A program made the translations under genes and the position numbers. The notes under the pieces are model-generated. The model was not told where the DNA came from and did no database searches. It was given only the letters and a program-made list of their open reading frames with translations. A stretch of 64,000 bases of DNA from Hyphomicrobium_A sp963817485 (GTDB lineage Bacteria > Pseudomonadota > Alphaproteobacteria > Rhizobiales > Hyphomicrobiaceae), in contig CAWFOR010000013.1 of the NCBI GenBank assembly GCA_963817485.1, positions 1 to 64,000 of the forward strand. The letters are read 5' to 3'. Shown here piece after piece: positions 35,760-47,803 of this stretch (its first letter is position 1; every line of letters starts with the position of its first letter).

Positions 35760-37103
35760 ACGCCGCAGCAACGAGGAAAGCCGCCAACGGGTCGAAGCAC
35801 TCCGGCGGCACCGTTTTCATCAACGCGCGCCTGATCGATCCGCTCCACCGACCGCGACGAGCCGGGCGGCCTCCTGGTGCTCGATGGCAAGATCGCGGAT
35901 CTGGGCCCGCACCTGCGCCGCAACGCGCCCGAAGGCGCCGAGGTCATCGACTGCAAGGGGCACGTGCTCTCCCCCGGCATCGTAGATGCGCAGGTGTTCA
36001 CGGGCGAGCCCGGCAACGAGCATCGCGAGACCTTGAAGACCGCGAGCCACGCCGCTGCGGCCGGCGGCGTCACCACCATGGTCGTCATGCCCGACACCAA
36101 TCCGGTCATCGATCAGGTCGCACTCGTCGATTTCATCCAGCGGCGCGCGCGCGACAACGCCATCGTCAACGTGCACACGATGGCGGCGATGACCAAGGGC
36201 CTCAAGGGCGAGGAGATGACCGAGATCGGCCTCCTGAAGCGGGCCGGCGCGATCGCCTTCTCCAACGGCAAGTCGAGCGTCGCCAACACGCGCGTGATGC
36301 GCAACGTGCTGCTCTACGGCCGCGACTTTAACGCGCTCGTCTCCCACCACACGGAGGATGCCTTCCTCTCGCAGACGGCGTCGATGAACTCGGGCGAGGT
36401 GGCGGCGCGGCTCGGCCTGCCGGGCGTTCCGAAGGCCGCCGAGACGATCGTGCTCGAGCGCGACGTGCGTCTCGTCGAGATGACGGGCGGGCGCTACCAC
36501 GCAGCGACGATCAGTTGCGCCGAGAGCCTCGAGGTGATCCGCTCGGCCAAAGCGCGCAAGCTGCCGGTGACCTGCGGCGTCTCGATCAATCACCTGACGC
36601 TGAACGAGAACGACATCGGCCCCTACCGCACCTTCTTCAAGGTGCGCCCGCCGCTGCGCTCAGACGACGACCGCACCGCCATGATCCGCGGCGTCGCCTC
36701 GGGCGAGATCGACGTCATCGTGTCGAGCCACGACCCGCAGGACGCCGACGACAAGCGGCGTCCGTTCGCCGAGGCGACCGACGGCGCCGTCGGTCTGGAG
36801 ACGCTGCTGCCGGCTGCGCTGCGCCTCTATCACTCCGGCGAGCTGACGCTGTTGACGCTGTTCAAGGCGCTGACCTTGAACCCGGCAAAGCTCCTGGGCC
36901 TGCCCGGCGGGCGCCTCGTCAAGGGCGCCGTTGCCGACCTCATCCTGGTCGATCTCGACACGCCCTGGGTGTTGAACAAGGACAGCTTGCGCTCACGCTC
37001 CAAAAATTCGCCGTTCGACGAAAGCAAGCTGCAGGGGCGCGTGTTGCGCACGCTTGTTGCCGGCCAGACCGTCTACCAGTACGCTGGCGGCGAGCGGATG
37101 TGA
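35756..37103 (+). CDS. Dihydroorotase homologue lacking the metal motif, PyrC-like (frame interrupted)
   Basis: About 448 residues. The amidohydrolase frame is clear (VLSPGIVDAQ near residue 62, CGVSINHLTLNENDIGPY, SSHDPQDADDKRRPF, ADLILVDLD near the end). However, the D-x-H-x-H metal motif of active dihydroorotases is replaced: DAQVFTGEPG stands where DxHVHxREPG is expected. Such homologues beside pyrB are known in proteobacteria as non-catalytic partners that stabilise aspartate carbamoyltransferase. Near 35848 the frame slips (after INARLIDPL; continues TDRDEPGGLLVLDGK). Which other gene supplies dihydroorotase activity is not visible here. Confidence 0.88.
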
Positions 37104-37127
37104 GCCCCGCGGGGCCTGGGCGTTGCC

Positions 37128-37745
37128 ATGAACGTATTCTTGAATGTCTACACGCTAGGTGCGCTCGCGCTCGGCTATCTCCTCGGCTCGATCCCGTTCG
37201 GTCTCCTGCTCACGAGCGCGGCCGGTCTCGGCGACGTGCGCGCCATCGGCTCGGGCAACATCGGCGCCACCAACGTGCTGCGCACCGGCCACAAGGGCCT
37301 CGCCGCGCTGACGCTCCTCCTCGACGGGCTGAAGGGCACCGCGGCCGTGCTCATCGGGTACCAGCTCGGTGCCCTCGGCGGCGTCGCGATCCTTGCCTCT
37401 TATATGGCAGGCCTCGGCGCCTTCCTCGGCCACGTCTTCCCCGTGTGGCTCAATTTCCGCGGCGGCAAGGGGGTCGCGACCTACATCGGCGTGCTGCTGG
37501 GCGTCTCCTGGCCGCTGGGGCTCGCCTTCATCGCCATCTGGATCGTGGTGGCGCTGCTGACGCGCTACTCCTCGCTGTCGGCGCTGGTTGCCGCCCTTGT
37601 GGTGCCGATCGGCGCCCTGGCGACCGGCGACCGCGCCACCGCTCTGCTGTCCGCCATCCTCACCGCGCTTCTGATCTACAAGCACCGCGCCAACATCCGT
37701 CGTCTCGCGTCCGGCGAGGAGCCGAAGATCGGTGCCCGGGCCTGA
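37128..37745 (+). CDS. plsY: Glycerol-3-phosphate acyltransferase PlsY
   Basis: 205 residues with about five membrane helices. The three PlsY motifs are present: GSIPFGLLL near residue 19 followed by IGSGNIGATNVLR (about 40-52), then LNFRGGKGVATYIG (about 107-120) and the C-terminal TALLIYKHRANI. It acylates glycerol 3-phosphate with acyl-phosphate, the first step of phospholipid synthesis in the inner membrane. The gene overlaps dprA by 14 bases and follows the pyrC-like gene by 24. Confidence 0.96.
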   Translation: MNVFLNVYTLGALALGYLLGSIPFGLLLTSAAGLGDVRAIGSGNIGATNVLRTGHKGLAALTLLLDGLKGTAAVLIGYQLGALGGVAILASYMAGLGAFLGHVFPVWLNFRGGKGVATYIGVLLGVSWPLGLAFIAIWIVVALLTRYSSLSALVAALVVPIGALATGDRATALLSAILTALLIYKHRANIRRLASGEEPKIGARA

Positions 37746-38901
37746 GCCACGCACGCTGTTCTCGCCGCCGCCCCCCGCGGCCGAGCTTTCGCACTCCGAG
37801 CGGCTCGCCTCTCTTCGCCTCATCCGCTCCGAGAACGTCGGTCCTGTCACCTTTCGCGATCTGATCGCCCATTTCGGCAGTGCGGGGGCCGCGCTTGATG
37901 CCATGCCCGAGCTATCGCGGCGCGGAGGCTTCAGGCGCGCGATCCGGCTGTGCACTCTGAGCGAGGCGGAATCGGAGCTCGAGCGCGCCGACCGAGCCGG
38001 CGCCGAGCTGCTGTTCATGACGGAGGCGCGCTATCCGACGCCGCTTGCCGCGCTCGATGCCCCGCCGCCGCTGCTCTACGCCAAAGGCCGCTTGGGCCTG
38101 CTCAGCCGGCCGACGGTCGCCGTCGTCGGCTCGCGCCAATGCTCGGCAGCCGGAGCCAAGCTTGCCCGCCACTTCGCGACCGAGCTCGGGCGCGCGGGCT
38201 ACGTCGTCGCCTCGGGGCTCGCCCGCGGCATCGACAGCGTCGCGCACGCCTCCGCGCTCGAGCACGGCACGGTCGCTGTGCTCGCGGGCGGCATCGACGT
38301 CGTCTATCCGCCCGAGCACGAGGCCCTGCAGGCGGCAATCGCCGAGCGCGGCTGCCTGCTGACCGAGATGCCCATCGGCTTTGTGGCGAGAGGCAAGGAT
38401 TTCCCGCGCCGCAACCGCATCATCTCCGGCGTGTCGCTAGGCGTGCTGATCGTGGAGGCGGCGCGGCGATCGGGCACGCTCGTCACCGCGCGGCTGGCCG
38501 CCGAGCAGGGCCGCGAGGTGTTCGCGGTGCCGGGCCACCCGCTCGACCCGCGCGCGGAGGGCACCAACAAGCTCCTGAAGTCGGGTGCGACGCTGGTGAC
38601 GGAGGCGAGCGACCTCTTATCCGCCCTGACCCCCCTGACGAGCCGGCCGGCGATGCAGCTGCGCGATGAAGGACCGGCTCCGTTGAGCCAGGGCCTCGCC
38701 GCAATGCCGTCCGACCTCTCGGATGGCGACCGCAACCGCGTCGTGGGGGCGCTCGGGCCTGCGCCGGTAGACGTCGATGCTCTCGTGCGTGGGACCGGCC
38801 TCAACATCCGCGCCGTACAGATCGCGCTGATCGAGCTTGCGCTCGCGGGGCGGATCGAGCGGCACGGAAACGGGCTCGTCTCGCTGGCCCCTAGCCCCTG
38901 A
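37732..38901 (+). CDS. dprA: DNA-processing protein DprA/Smf
   Basis: 389 residues. An N-terminal SAM-like region (LRLIRSENVGPVTFRDLIAHFG) precedes the Rossmann-fold core: VAVVGSRQCSAAGAKLA (about 122-138), SGLARGIDSVAHASAL, VAVLAGGIDVVYPPEH, FPRRNRIISGVS and VVEAARRSGTLVTARLA-type segments, and a C-terminal winged-helix (VDVDALVRGTGLNIRAVQIAL). DprA loads RecA on incoming single-stranded DNA in transformation and may do so elsewhere. The start is a GTG (37732) inside plsY, giving a 14-base overlap. Transformation genes are not otherwise visible here. Confidence 0.95.
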   Translation: MPGPEPRTLFSPPPPAAELSHSERLASLRLIRSENVGPVTFRDLIAHFGSAGAALDAMPELSRRGGFRRAIRLCTLSEAESELERADRAGAELLFMTEARYPTPLAALDAPPPLLYAKGRLGLLSRPTVAVVGSRQCSAAGAKLARHFATELGRAGYVVASGLARGIDSVAHASALEHGTVAVLAGGIDVVYPPEHEALQAAIAERGCLLTEMPIGFVARGKDFPRRNRIISGVSLGVLIVEAARRSGTLVTARLAAEQGREVFAVPGHPLDPRAEGTNKLLKSGATLVTEASDLLSALTPLTSRPAMQLRDEGPAPLSQGLAAMPSDLSDGDRNRVVGALGPAPVDVDALVRGTGLNIRAVQIALIELALAGRIERHGNGLVSLAPSP

Positions 38902-38952
38902 TCAACCCACGTGGACGGCCCTCCGACGTTGGCTCGGCGCGTCAGGGCGTGC

Positions 38953-39162
38953 CTAATGCTCGCTCTCGCCGCTCTGCATGTGGGCTTCGACTAGGGCCGC
39001 GCCGAGGATCGCCGACAGCGTCCTATATCCGCCCTTGTCGGCAAGCTGCTTCAGCTCGCGAATAATGTCATTGAGGTAGTCGAGAGTTTCGGCCTTGCCG
39101 CTGGCTCCCTGCCGGTCTGCTTCTGGCTGATCCGGCCCGCCAATCATCGACGAACATCCCAT
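38953..39162 (-). CDS. Small conserved hypothetical protein
   Basis: 69 residues. The conserved part is ETLDYLNDIIRELKQLADKGG (about 27-47), then YRTLSAILGAALVEAHMQSGE, two amphipathic helices. Small proteins of this kind are found in Hyphomicrobiales, often near dprA and topA, and may bind a partner protein; no function is established. Start at 39162 chosen because MGCSSMIGG precedes the conserved part without a gap; 39147 is also possible. Confidence 0.7.
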   Translation of the reverse strand: MGCSSMIGGPDQPEADRQGASGKAETLDYLNDIIRELKQLADKGGYRTLSAILGAALVEAHMQSGESEH

Positions 39163-39382
39163 GCCAATTAGTTACAACCAAGACGTGTATCTGAATATCA
39201 TTCACCACTTTAGATGGCAACCGATAATGCCCGCTATCCCGGATTGTGGCGCCCCCGGCGTTTGACACCGCCCAATTCATCTCCCATGTTCCCCCGCCGA
39301 ACCGATATGGGCCCCCGCCCCTACCGCCCAGCCGACGATTTTGGCGGGCCACAAGCCGGCGCAAACAGCCTGAAAGCTCGAA

Positions 39383-42125
39383 ATGAACGTCGTAATCGTT
39401 GAATCGGCTGCCAAGGCCAAGACCATCAACAAGTACCTGGGCAGCAGCTACAAGGTCATTGCATCGTTCGGGCACGTGCGCGACCTCCCCTCCAAGAACG
39501 GGTCGGTCGAGCCCGACAAAGACTTTGAGATGCACTGGGACGTCGACCCTAAGTCTCAGAAAATCATGAAAGAAATATCGGACGCGCTCAAAGGCGCCGA
39601 TAAATTGATCCTCGCCACCGACCCCGACCGCGAGGGCGAGGCGATCTCCTGGCACATCCTGCAGATCCTGCAGCAGAGGAAGGCCCTCAAGAAGGACACC
39701 CAGGTCGAGCGCGTCGCCTTCAACGCGGTGACGAAACAGGCCATCATGGCGGCCTTGAACGAGCCGCGCGAGATCGACGGGCCGCTCGTTTCCGCCTATC
39801 TCGCCCGCCGCGCACTCGACTATCTCGTCGGATTTACCTTATCGCCGGTGCTCTGGCGCAAGCTGCCGGGCGCCCGCTCGGCGGGGCGCGTGCAGTCGGT
39901 CGCCCTGCGCCTCGTCTGCGACCGCGAGGCCGAGATCGAGGCCTTCCGCAGCGACGAATACTGGACCATCGAAGCGACGATGGCGACGGGCAAGGGCGAG
40001 GAGTTCCCCGCCCGCCTCTATGCCATAGACGGCACCACACTGAAGAAGCTCGACATCAAGAATGCCGACCAGGCCCACGCCATCAAGGCCGCGATCGAGA
40101 AAGGCGAGTTCACCGTCGTTTCCGTCGACAAGAAGGCCGTGAAGCGCAATCCGTTCGCCCCCTTCGCCACCTCCACCTTGCAGATGGACGCCTCGCGCAA
40201 GCTCGGGTTCTCGGCCAAGCAGACGATGCAGGTGGCCCAGCGCCTCTATGAAGGCGTCGACCTCGGCGGCGAGACTGTCGGCCTCATCACCTACATGCGA
40301 ACGGACGGCGTGACCATTGTGCCCGAGGCCATCAACGCCATTCGCGGCCTCATCGCGCGCGAATACTCGCAGAAGTACGTCGCGCCCTTCATCCGCGAGT
40401 ACAAGACCAAGGCCAAGAACGCGCAGGAAGCGCACGAGGCGATCCGCCCGACCGAGGTCTCGCGCAAGCCCGTCCGACGTCGCGCGCTACCTCGAGAGGG
40501 ACCAGGCGGGACTCTACGAGCTCGTCTGGAAGCGCGCGGTCGCGAGCCAGATGGCCTCCGCCGAGCTCGAGCAGACGACCGCCGACATCAAGGTCAAAGG
40601 CCGCGACGGCAAGACCTACACGCTGCGCGCGACCGGCTCCATCGTGCAGTTCGAAGGCTTCCTCAAGCTCTACGAGGAGGGCCGCGACGAGCGCCTGCAC
40701 GCCGCCCGGGGCAAGGACGACACGACCGAGGACGACGACCTCAGCCGGCGGCTGCCCGCGCTCGCCGAGGGCGACCGCGTGACCGACCGGTCGATCGAGA
40801 CCGAGCAGCATTTCACCCAGCCGCCGCCGCGCTATTCGGAGGCGACGCTGGTCAAGAAGATGGAAGAGCTCGGCATCGGCCGGCCGTCGACCTATGCCTC
40901 GACGCTCGCCGTGCTGCAGGAGCGCGACTACGTCCGCATCGAGAAGAAGCGCCTGATCCCCGAGGACAAGGGCCGTCTCGTGATCGCCTTCCTGGAAGGC
41001 TTCTTCAAGCGCTACGTCGAGTACGACTTCACCGCCGATCTCGAGGAGAAGCTCGACCTCATCTCCGACGACAAGCTCGAGTGGAAGGACGTGCTGCGCG
41101 ATTTCTGGCGCGACTTCACCGGCGCGGTCGACGAGATCAAGGACCTGCGCGTCGGCGACGTGCTGGAAGCGCTCAACGAGCTGCTGGGGCCGCACATCTT
41201 TCCCCCGCGCGAGGACGGCGCCGACCCGCGCTCCTGCCCATCGTGCAAGACGGGGCGTCTCAGCCTGAAGATCTCCAGCAAGTACGGCGCCTTCATCGGC
41301 TGCGGGAACTATCCCGAGTGCCGCTACACGCGCCAGCTCGCCGACCAGGGCGGCGATCCGACGCCGCCGGGCCCGACGGCAAGCTGCTCGGCTACGATCC
41401 CGAGACCGGGCTCGCGGTGACGCTGCGAACGGGGCGCTTCGGCCCCTACGTGCAGCTCGGCGAGGCCGTGGGAGAAGAGAAGCCCAAGCGCTCCAGCCAT
41501 CCCCAAGGGCGTCGACGCTGCGACCATCGACCTGGAGAAGGCGCTGCAGCTGCTGTCGCTGCCGCGCGAGGTCGGCCTGCACCCGGAGACGGGCAAGCCG
41601 ATCACCGCCGGCCTCGGACGCTATGGGCCGTTCATCCTTCACGACGGCACCTACGCCAATCTCGAGTCGATCGAGGACGTGTTCTCAGTCGGCCTCAACC
41701 GCGCGGTCACGCTGCTCGCGGAGAAGGCAGCAGGCGGCGGCAAGGGCCGCTTCCAGCGCGCCAAGCCGACCGTGCTCAAGGATCTCGGCGAGCACCCGCA
41801 GGGCGGCGGCAAGATCGAGGTGCTGTCGGGCCGCTACGGCCCTTACGTGAAGCACGACAAGGTCAACGCCACGATCCCCAACGGCAAGGACCCCGCTGCC
41901 ATCACGGTCGAGGAGGCGGTCGAACTCCTCGCTGCGCGTGCCGCGAAAGGTCCCGGCAAGAAGCCGGTGCGCAAGGCGAAGGCGGCGAAGCCCAAGCCGC
42001 CTGAGGCCAATGGCGGGAAGCCAGCCGCAAAGGCCGGCAAGCCCGCAGCCAAACCCGCGAAGGCTGCAAAGCCGCGGGGCGGCAAGGCCAAGGCGGAGGT
42101 TGCCGACGCAGAGGTCGACAGCTGA
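39383..42125 (+). CDS. topA: DNA topoisomerase I, type IA (frame interrupted three times)
   Basis: About 913 residues. The Toprim domain (VVIVESAAKAKTINKYLG, DPDREGEAISWHI) opens the protein, then the active-site region LARRALDYLVG, the catalytic Tyr motif in GLITYMRTDG (about residue 305) and FVPPFIREYKTKAKNAQEAHEAIRPTE-like segment. Then a zinc-finger region (CPSCKTGRLSLK ... CGNYPECRYTRQ) and C-terminal repeats (GRYGPFILHDG; GRYGPYVKHDK) with a Lys/Ala-rich tail. It relaxes negative supercoils. The frame shifts near 40472, 41370 and 41497, each time resuming in conserved sequence. The gene is essential, so errors rather than decay are likely. Confidence 0.95.
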
Positions 42126-42166
42126 CGCATTTCTTGAAGCAATTTCCATGATCCAGACACGCTGAG

Positions 42167-44443
42167 ATGGCGCGCAAACCCAACACTGCGAAGGGCCGCG
42201 TTGCCAAGCGGGGGAAGCTCCCCGACCGTTCCGAACTCCTCGACTTCATCCGCGACGCGCCGGGCAAGGTCGGCAAGCGCGAGATCGCGCGCGCCTTCGG
42301 CATCAAGGGTGCCGCGCGCCTCGATCTCAACCGGCTGCTCGCAAACCTGACCGGCGACGGCACGCTGTCGGGCAACCGCAAGGGCCTGCGCAAGACCGGC
42401 AGCCTGCCGCCCGTCGCCGTATTGGAGGTGACGGGCCGCGACGATGACGGCGATCTCATCGCCATCCCGCTGGTCTGGGAGGGCGCCGAGGGAGAGCGCC
42501 CCACCGTGCTTCTGCCCGTGCATCAGGCGCGCGGGCCGCAGGCCGACATCGAGACCGAGATCGCCGTCGGCGACCGCATCCTCGCCCGCATCACCGAGCT
42601 GCAAGATGCCGACGTCGAGGGCTACCGCTTCGAGGGCTCGCCGATCAAGCGGCTGCCGCGCGAGAAGCGCCGGCTGCTCGGCATCTTCCGCGCGCACCGC
42701 CAGGCGGCGGCAGCATCGACCCGATCGACCGCAAGGAGCTCCGCTCCTGGTCGATCCGCAAGGGCGACGAGGGCCGCGCCAAGGACGGCGATCTCGTGCG
42801 CTTCGATCTCGTGCGCAAGGGGCGCACGCATGTGGCGCAGGCCACGCATCGTCGAGAGCGCTCGGCAACCCCGACGACCAGCGCCAGATCAGCCTCATCG
42901 CCGTGCACGCGCACGGCATCCCCGACGACTTCCCGGAGGGCGTGATCGCCGAATCCGAGAACGCTTGCGCCGCCGACGCTGCAGGGCCGCACGGATTTGC
43001 GCGCGCTTCCACTCGTGACCATCGACCCGCTCGACGCGCGCGATCACGACGACGCCGTCTTCGCCGAGCCCGACACCGATGCCGCGAACGAGGGCGGCTG
43101 GATCGTCATCGTCGCCATCGCCGACGTGGCCCACTACGTGCGCCCCGGCACGCGGCTCGACCGCGAGGCGCAGCTGCGCGGCAACTCGGTCTACTTCCCC
43201 GACCGCGTCGTGCCGATGCTGCCCGAGCGCATCTCGAACGATCTATGCTCGCTACGCGAGGGCGAGGAGCGCGCCTGCCTCGCCGTGCGCATGATTTTCG
43301 ACCGCAGCGGCACCAAGAAGGGCCACACCTTCATGCGCGCGATGATGCGCTCGGCCGCCAAGCTGTCCTACCAGGAGGCGCAGGCGGCCATCGACGGCAA
43401 GCCGTCGGAGAAGTGCGTGCCTTTGCTGGAGCCGGTGCTGCAGCCGTTGTGGGCCGCCTATGCGGCCCTAGCTGAGGCGCGCGACAAGCGCGCGCCCCTC
43501 GATCTCGATCTGCCCGAGCGCAAGATCGTGCTCGACGAGCAGGGGAAGGTCGCCCGCGTCGTGACGCCGGAGCGGCTCGCCGCACACCGCCTGATCGAGG
43601 AGTTCATGATCCAGGCCAACGTCGCCGCGGCCGAGACGCTCGAAGGTAAACGCACGCCCGTCGTCTATCGCATTCACGATCAGCCCTCGAAGGAGAAGCT
43701 CGCGAGCCTGCGCGATTTCCTGCAGACGCTCGATATCGTAGCTGGCGCCGCCGGGCACGCTGAAGGCTCAGCACTTCAACGGCGTGCTGGCGCGGGCAAA
43801 GAGCTTCCCCGTGCCGGAGCTCATCAACGAGGTCGTGCTGCGCAGCCAGAGCCAGGCCGAATACAACATCGAGAACATCGGACATTTCGGACTGAACTTG
43901 CGCCGCTACGCGCACTTCACCTCGCCGATCCGCCGCTACGCAGACCTGCTCGTCCACCGCGCGCTGATCCGCGCGCTGAAGCACGGCGCCGGAGGGCTCG
44001 AGGACGCGGAGATCTCGCGCCTCCCCGACATCGCCAAGGCGATCTCGGACGCGGAGCGCCGCGCCATGGCGGCCGAGCGCGAGACTGCCGACCGGCTGAT
44101 CGCGACCCATCTCGCCGACCGCGTGGGCGCGACGTTTACCGGCCGCATCGCCGGCGTCACGCGCTCGGGTCTGTTCGTGCGGCTGAAGGACACGGGCGCC
44201 GACGGATTCGTGCCAGTGTCCTCGCTGCAAGGCGATTTTTACTATCACGTCGAGGCGCAGCACGCGCTCGTCGGCAAGCGCACGGGCGAGACGTTCAGCC
44301 TCGGGGAAACGGTCGAAGTCCGGCTCGTCGAGGCGATCCCGACCGCGGGCGCGCTGCGCTTCGAGATGCTGAGCGAGGGCAAGGCGCGCCGCACTGCAGC
44401 AATGCGCCTGCCGCGCTCGGGCCCGCGGCGTCATAGACGTTGA
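42167..44443 (+). CDS. rnr: Ribonuclease R (frame interrupted at about five sites)
   Basis: About 758 residues. A helical start (LLDFIRDAPGKVGKREIARAFG) and OB-fold region precede the RNB catalytic domain: TIDPLDARDHDDAVFAE (catalytic Asp cluster), VAHYVRPGTRLDREA, RGNSVYFPDRVVPMLP and IRRYADLLVHRAL; a C-terminal S1 domain (GATFTGRIAGVTRSGLFVRL) closes the protein. It degrades structured RNA 3' to 5'. The frame is lost near 42697, twice near 42850-42875, near 42970 and 43755; conserved sequence is complete once joined. It follows topA by 41 bases and precedes a DUF983 gene. Confidence 0.93.
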
Positions 44444-44506
44444 GAGTTGCCGCCCGCGTCCTTTGGCGCATTTGACGGTCGATACGCACGACACGACATT
44501 GCGGGC

Positions 44507-44953
44507 ATGACGATAACCACAGCCACAGATCCGACAGCGGCCGAGCCGGCGCGCTCGGTTTTGGAGTCGATGAAGCGCGGCGTGGTTGGCAAGTGCCCGG
44601 CTTGCGGTAAGGGCAGGCTCTATACGCGCTACCTCAAGGTCGCGGATCGCTGCCCCGCGTGCGCGGAGGAGTTGCACCATCACCGCGCCGACGACGCGCC
44701 GCCCTACTTCACGATCCTCATCGTCGGACACTTCATCGTCGCCGGCGTCATGATGGTCGAGGAGTACTTCCACCCCGACTACTGGATCCACATCCTCATG
44801 TGGTTTCCGCTGACGATCGGCCTGAGCTTATGGTTTCTGCCGCGCGTCAAGGGCGCGCTCATCGGCCTGCAATGGGCGCTGCGGATGCATGGCTTCGCCG
44901 GCCCCGGCGCCTTCGACCCGGCCGCCCCTCCGCCCGATCCGGGCAACGGCTGA
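44507..44953 (+). CDS. DUF983 membrane protein
   Basis: 148 residues. A CPACGKGRLY (about 29-38) and CPACAEEL (about 50-57) pair gives a putative four-Cys zinc site, followed by RADDAPPYFTI, the DUF983 signature. Two membrane helices follow at about 68-92 and 98-122. Function unknown; the gene sits between rnr and rpmG as in many Alphaproteobacteria. Start at 44507 (MTITTATD), because the 20 codons upstream have no family similarity. Confidence 0.9.
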   Translation: MTITTATDPTAAEPARSVLESMKRGVVGKCPACGKGRLYTRYLKVADRCPACAEELHHHRADDAPPYFTILIVGHFIVAGVMMVEEYFHPDYWIHILMWFPLTIGLSLWFLPRVKGALIGLQWALRMHGFAGPGAFDPAAPPPDPGNG

Positions 44954-45006
44954 CGCGCGGGTGCCTATTTGGCTCGCAACCGCCCAATCGGCTTGCCCAA
45001 CCTACC

Positions 45007-45034
45007 TTGACACCAAAGTCGCGGTCGTTATGGT
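45007..45034 (+). promoter_or_regulatory. Sigma-70-type promoter candidate for rpmG
   Basis: TTGACA at 45007-45012, then 16 bases, then TATGGT at 45029-45034. It is about 50 bases upstream of the rpmG start codon (45087). The -35 box is perfect; the -10 box is weak, and the spacer is one base shorter than the optimum. Confidence 0.45.
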
Positions 45035-45086
45035 GCCGCTCCTTAAACACCCCCTGCACGACGCGATAGCCTAAGGTTCCCCTGTC

Positions 45087-45254
45087 ATGGCCAAGCCAGT
45101 CACACAGAAGATCAAGCTCATCTCGACAGCCGGCACGGGCTTCTTCTATGTGACGAAGAAGAACCCGCGCACGAGCACGGAGAAGCTTGTTTTCAAGAAG
45201 TACGATCCCGTCGTGCGCAAGCACGTCGAGTTCAAGGAGACGAAGATTAAGTAG
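45087..45254 (+). CDS. rpmG: Ribosomal protein L33
   Basis: 55 residues, the usual L33 length. MAKPVTQKIKLISTAGTGFF, VTKKNPRTSTEKLVFKKYDP and RKHVEFKETKIK match bacterial L33 of the cysteine-free (zinc-independent) type. L33 is a small protein of the 50S subunit near the E site. Last gene of the topA-rnr-DUF983-rpmG group, with its own promoter candidate upstream. A GC-rich hairpin (CCGCCCGCGGGCGG at 45261-45274) follows the stop without a T-run. Confidence 0.97.
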   Translation: MAKPVTQKIKLISTAGTGFFYVTKKNPRTSTEKLVFKKYDPVVRKHVEFKETKIK

Positions 45255-45814
45255 CTGCAGCCGCCCGCGGGCGGACCGTTGGTGTTTGCTCTAGTTATTT
45301 TGTCAGAGCCGTCGAAGCCGGACGCCGTATTGCAGCGCGTCGAGAGGCGATTGAGGCGGCGATGGTGCACGGGCTCGTGTGGACTTGACCAGGGCCCGCA
45401 ACTCAACCCGGCAGCGGGGTAGTGAATCCGAGAAAGCTACGGACCCTGGTCTAGTGACCAAGTGGTTTGTCAAAGAGGGCGTTGACTCCCCGCCTGGTGC
45501 CGTGGCTCGTCCGATGCAGCTTCAACGAGGAGGCCACTCTAGCCGCTAGGACCGAGCCACGAGTTTCCCGCGCTATCAGGAAATGCGGCGGACCTGACAG
45601 TGCGGAAACCTTGAATCTCGCCGGGGCGACCGCCATCGCATTGCCCCCGGAACGTACAAACTTACAGGCCCCCGTAATGAATTCGTAATCTGACAGAGGA
45701 CCTTAGTTAATGCAAGTTGCCTTGACTGTGGCGCTTGCGCTACGCATGAGTCGCGAGGTCCGGCGCTAGGCGCGTTCTAGTTGCTGAATTGACTGGTGTT
45801 TCTGAACGCTGCTC
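45255..45814. other. Intergenic region without recognisable gene
   Basis: About 560 bases between rpmG and the end of pleD, less GC-rich than its neighbours in places (45660-45720). A GC-rich inverted repeat at 45261-45274 may end rpmG transcription. The open frames here (for example 45467-45688 on the plus strand) lack the expected third-position bias and match no family. No tRNA or known small-RNA pattern was found by eye. Confidence 0.5.
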
Positions 45815-47186
<1,372 letters not shown>

Positions 47187-47216
47187 CTTCGCAGCTTACT
47201 CAACGCAAGATTTGAA

Positions 47217-47651
47217 TTACGCGCGCGGATCGCCGACAAACCGATGCACGGTCTCGAGGAATCCGTTCACCGAAATAGGCTTGGAGATGTACGCCTCGCA
47301 GCCGCCGGACCGGATGCGCTCCTCGTCGCCCTTCATCGCAAACGCCGTTATGGCGACGACGGGAATGGTGCGCAGCTCGTCGTCCTCCTTCAGCCACTTG
47401 GTGACCTCGAGGCCCGAGACCTCCGGGAGTTGGATGTCCATGAGGATGAGCGCCGGCCGATGCTTGCGCGCGAGCTCGAGAGCTTCGAGCCCATTGCGGG
47501 TCTGAATCGTGGCGTAGCCGTGCGCAGCCAAAAGGTCGTGGAAGAGCTTCATGTTGAGCTCATTGTCCTCCACGATCAAAACGGTCTTGCGCCCAAGCCG
47601 CGCGTCGGGCGTACGTTTGTCCCCGGCGCTGCGGCTCTCGTGAACGTTCAT
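47217..47651 (-). CDS. divK: Single-domain response regulator DivK
   Basis: 144 residues. KTVLIVEDNELNMKLFHDLL, LILMDIQLPEVSGLEVTKWL (phospho-Asp near residue 76) and YISKPISVNGFLETV (conserved Lys) form a complete REC domain with no output domain. The 22-residue N-terminal extension is unusual for DivK, so a later start is possible. DivK is the diffusible regulator of the polar kinases PleC and DivJ that controls CtrA activity in the cell cycle. It is immediately upstream of pleD on the same strand. Confidence 0.92.
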   Translation of the reverse strand: MNVHESRSAGDKRTPDARLGRKTVLIVEDNELNMKLFHDLLAAHGYATIQTRNGLEALELARKHRPALILMDIQLPEVSGLEVTKWLKEDDELRTIPVVAITAFAMKGDEERIRSGGCEAYISKPISVNGFLETVHRFVGDPRA

Positions 47652-47803
47652 GGCTCTGCCTGACTCCCCTGATCCCCTTTTTTGCACCGATTCTCCGGGT
47701 GATCGGGGCCGAGTTTGCGTTCCAAGGCGTAACCAACAGTTAATGAAGCCCCCCGCCAACTCTGCGATCTCTCCATTCTTTCTAAATTCAGGGGATTAAG
47801 TGA

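Noticed and set aside
45261..45274. Palindrome CCGCCCGCGGGCGG as an intrinsic terminator of rpmG
   Set aside because: There is no uridine stretch directly after the stem; kept only as a note under rpmG.
45467..45688. A 73-residue frame between rpmG and pleD
   Set aside because: No third-position GC bias, no family resemblance, weak start context.
47740..47803. CtrA box (TTAA-N7-TTAA) ahead of divK and DUF3572
   Set aside because: Two TTAA words occur, but their distance does not fit the CtrA spacing.
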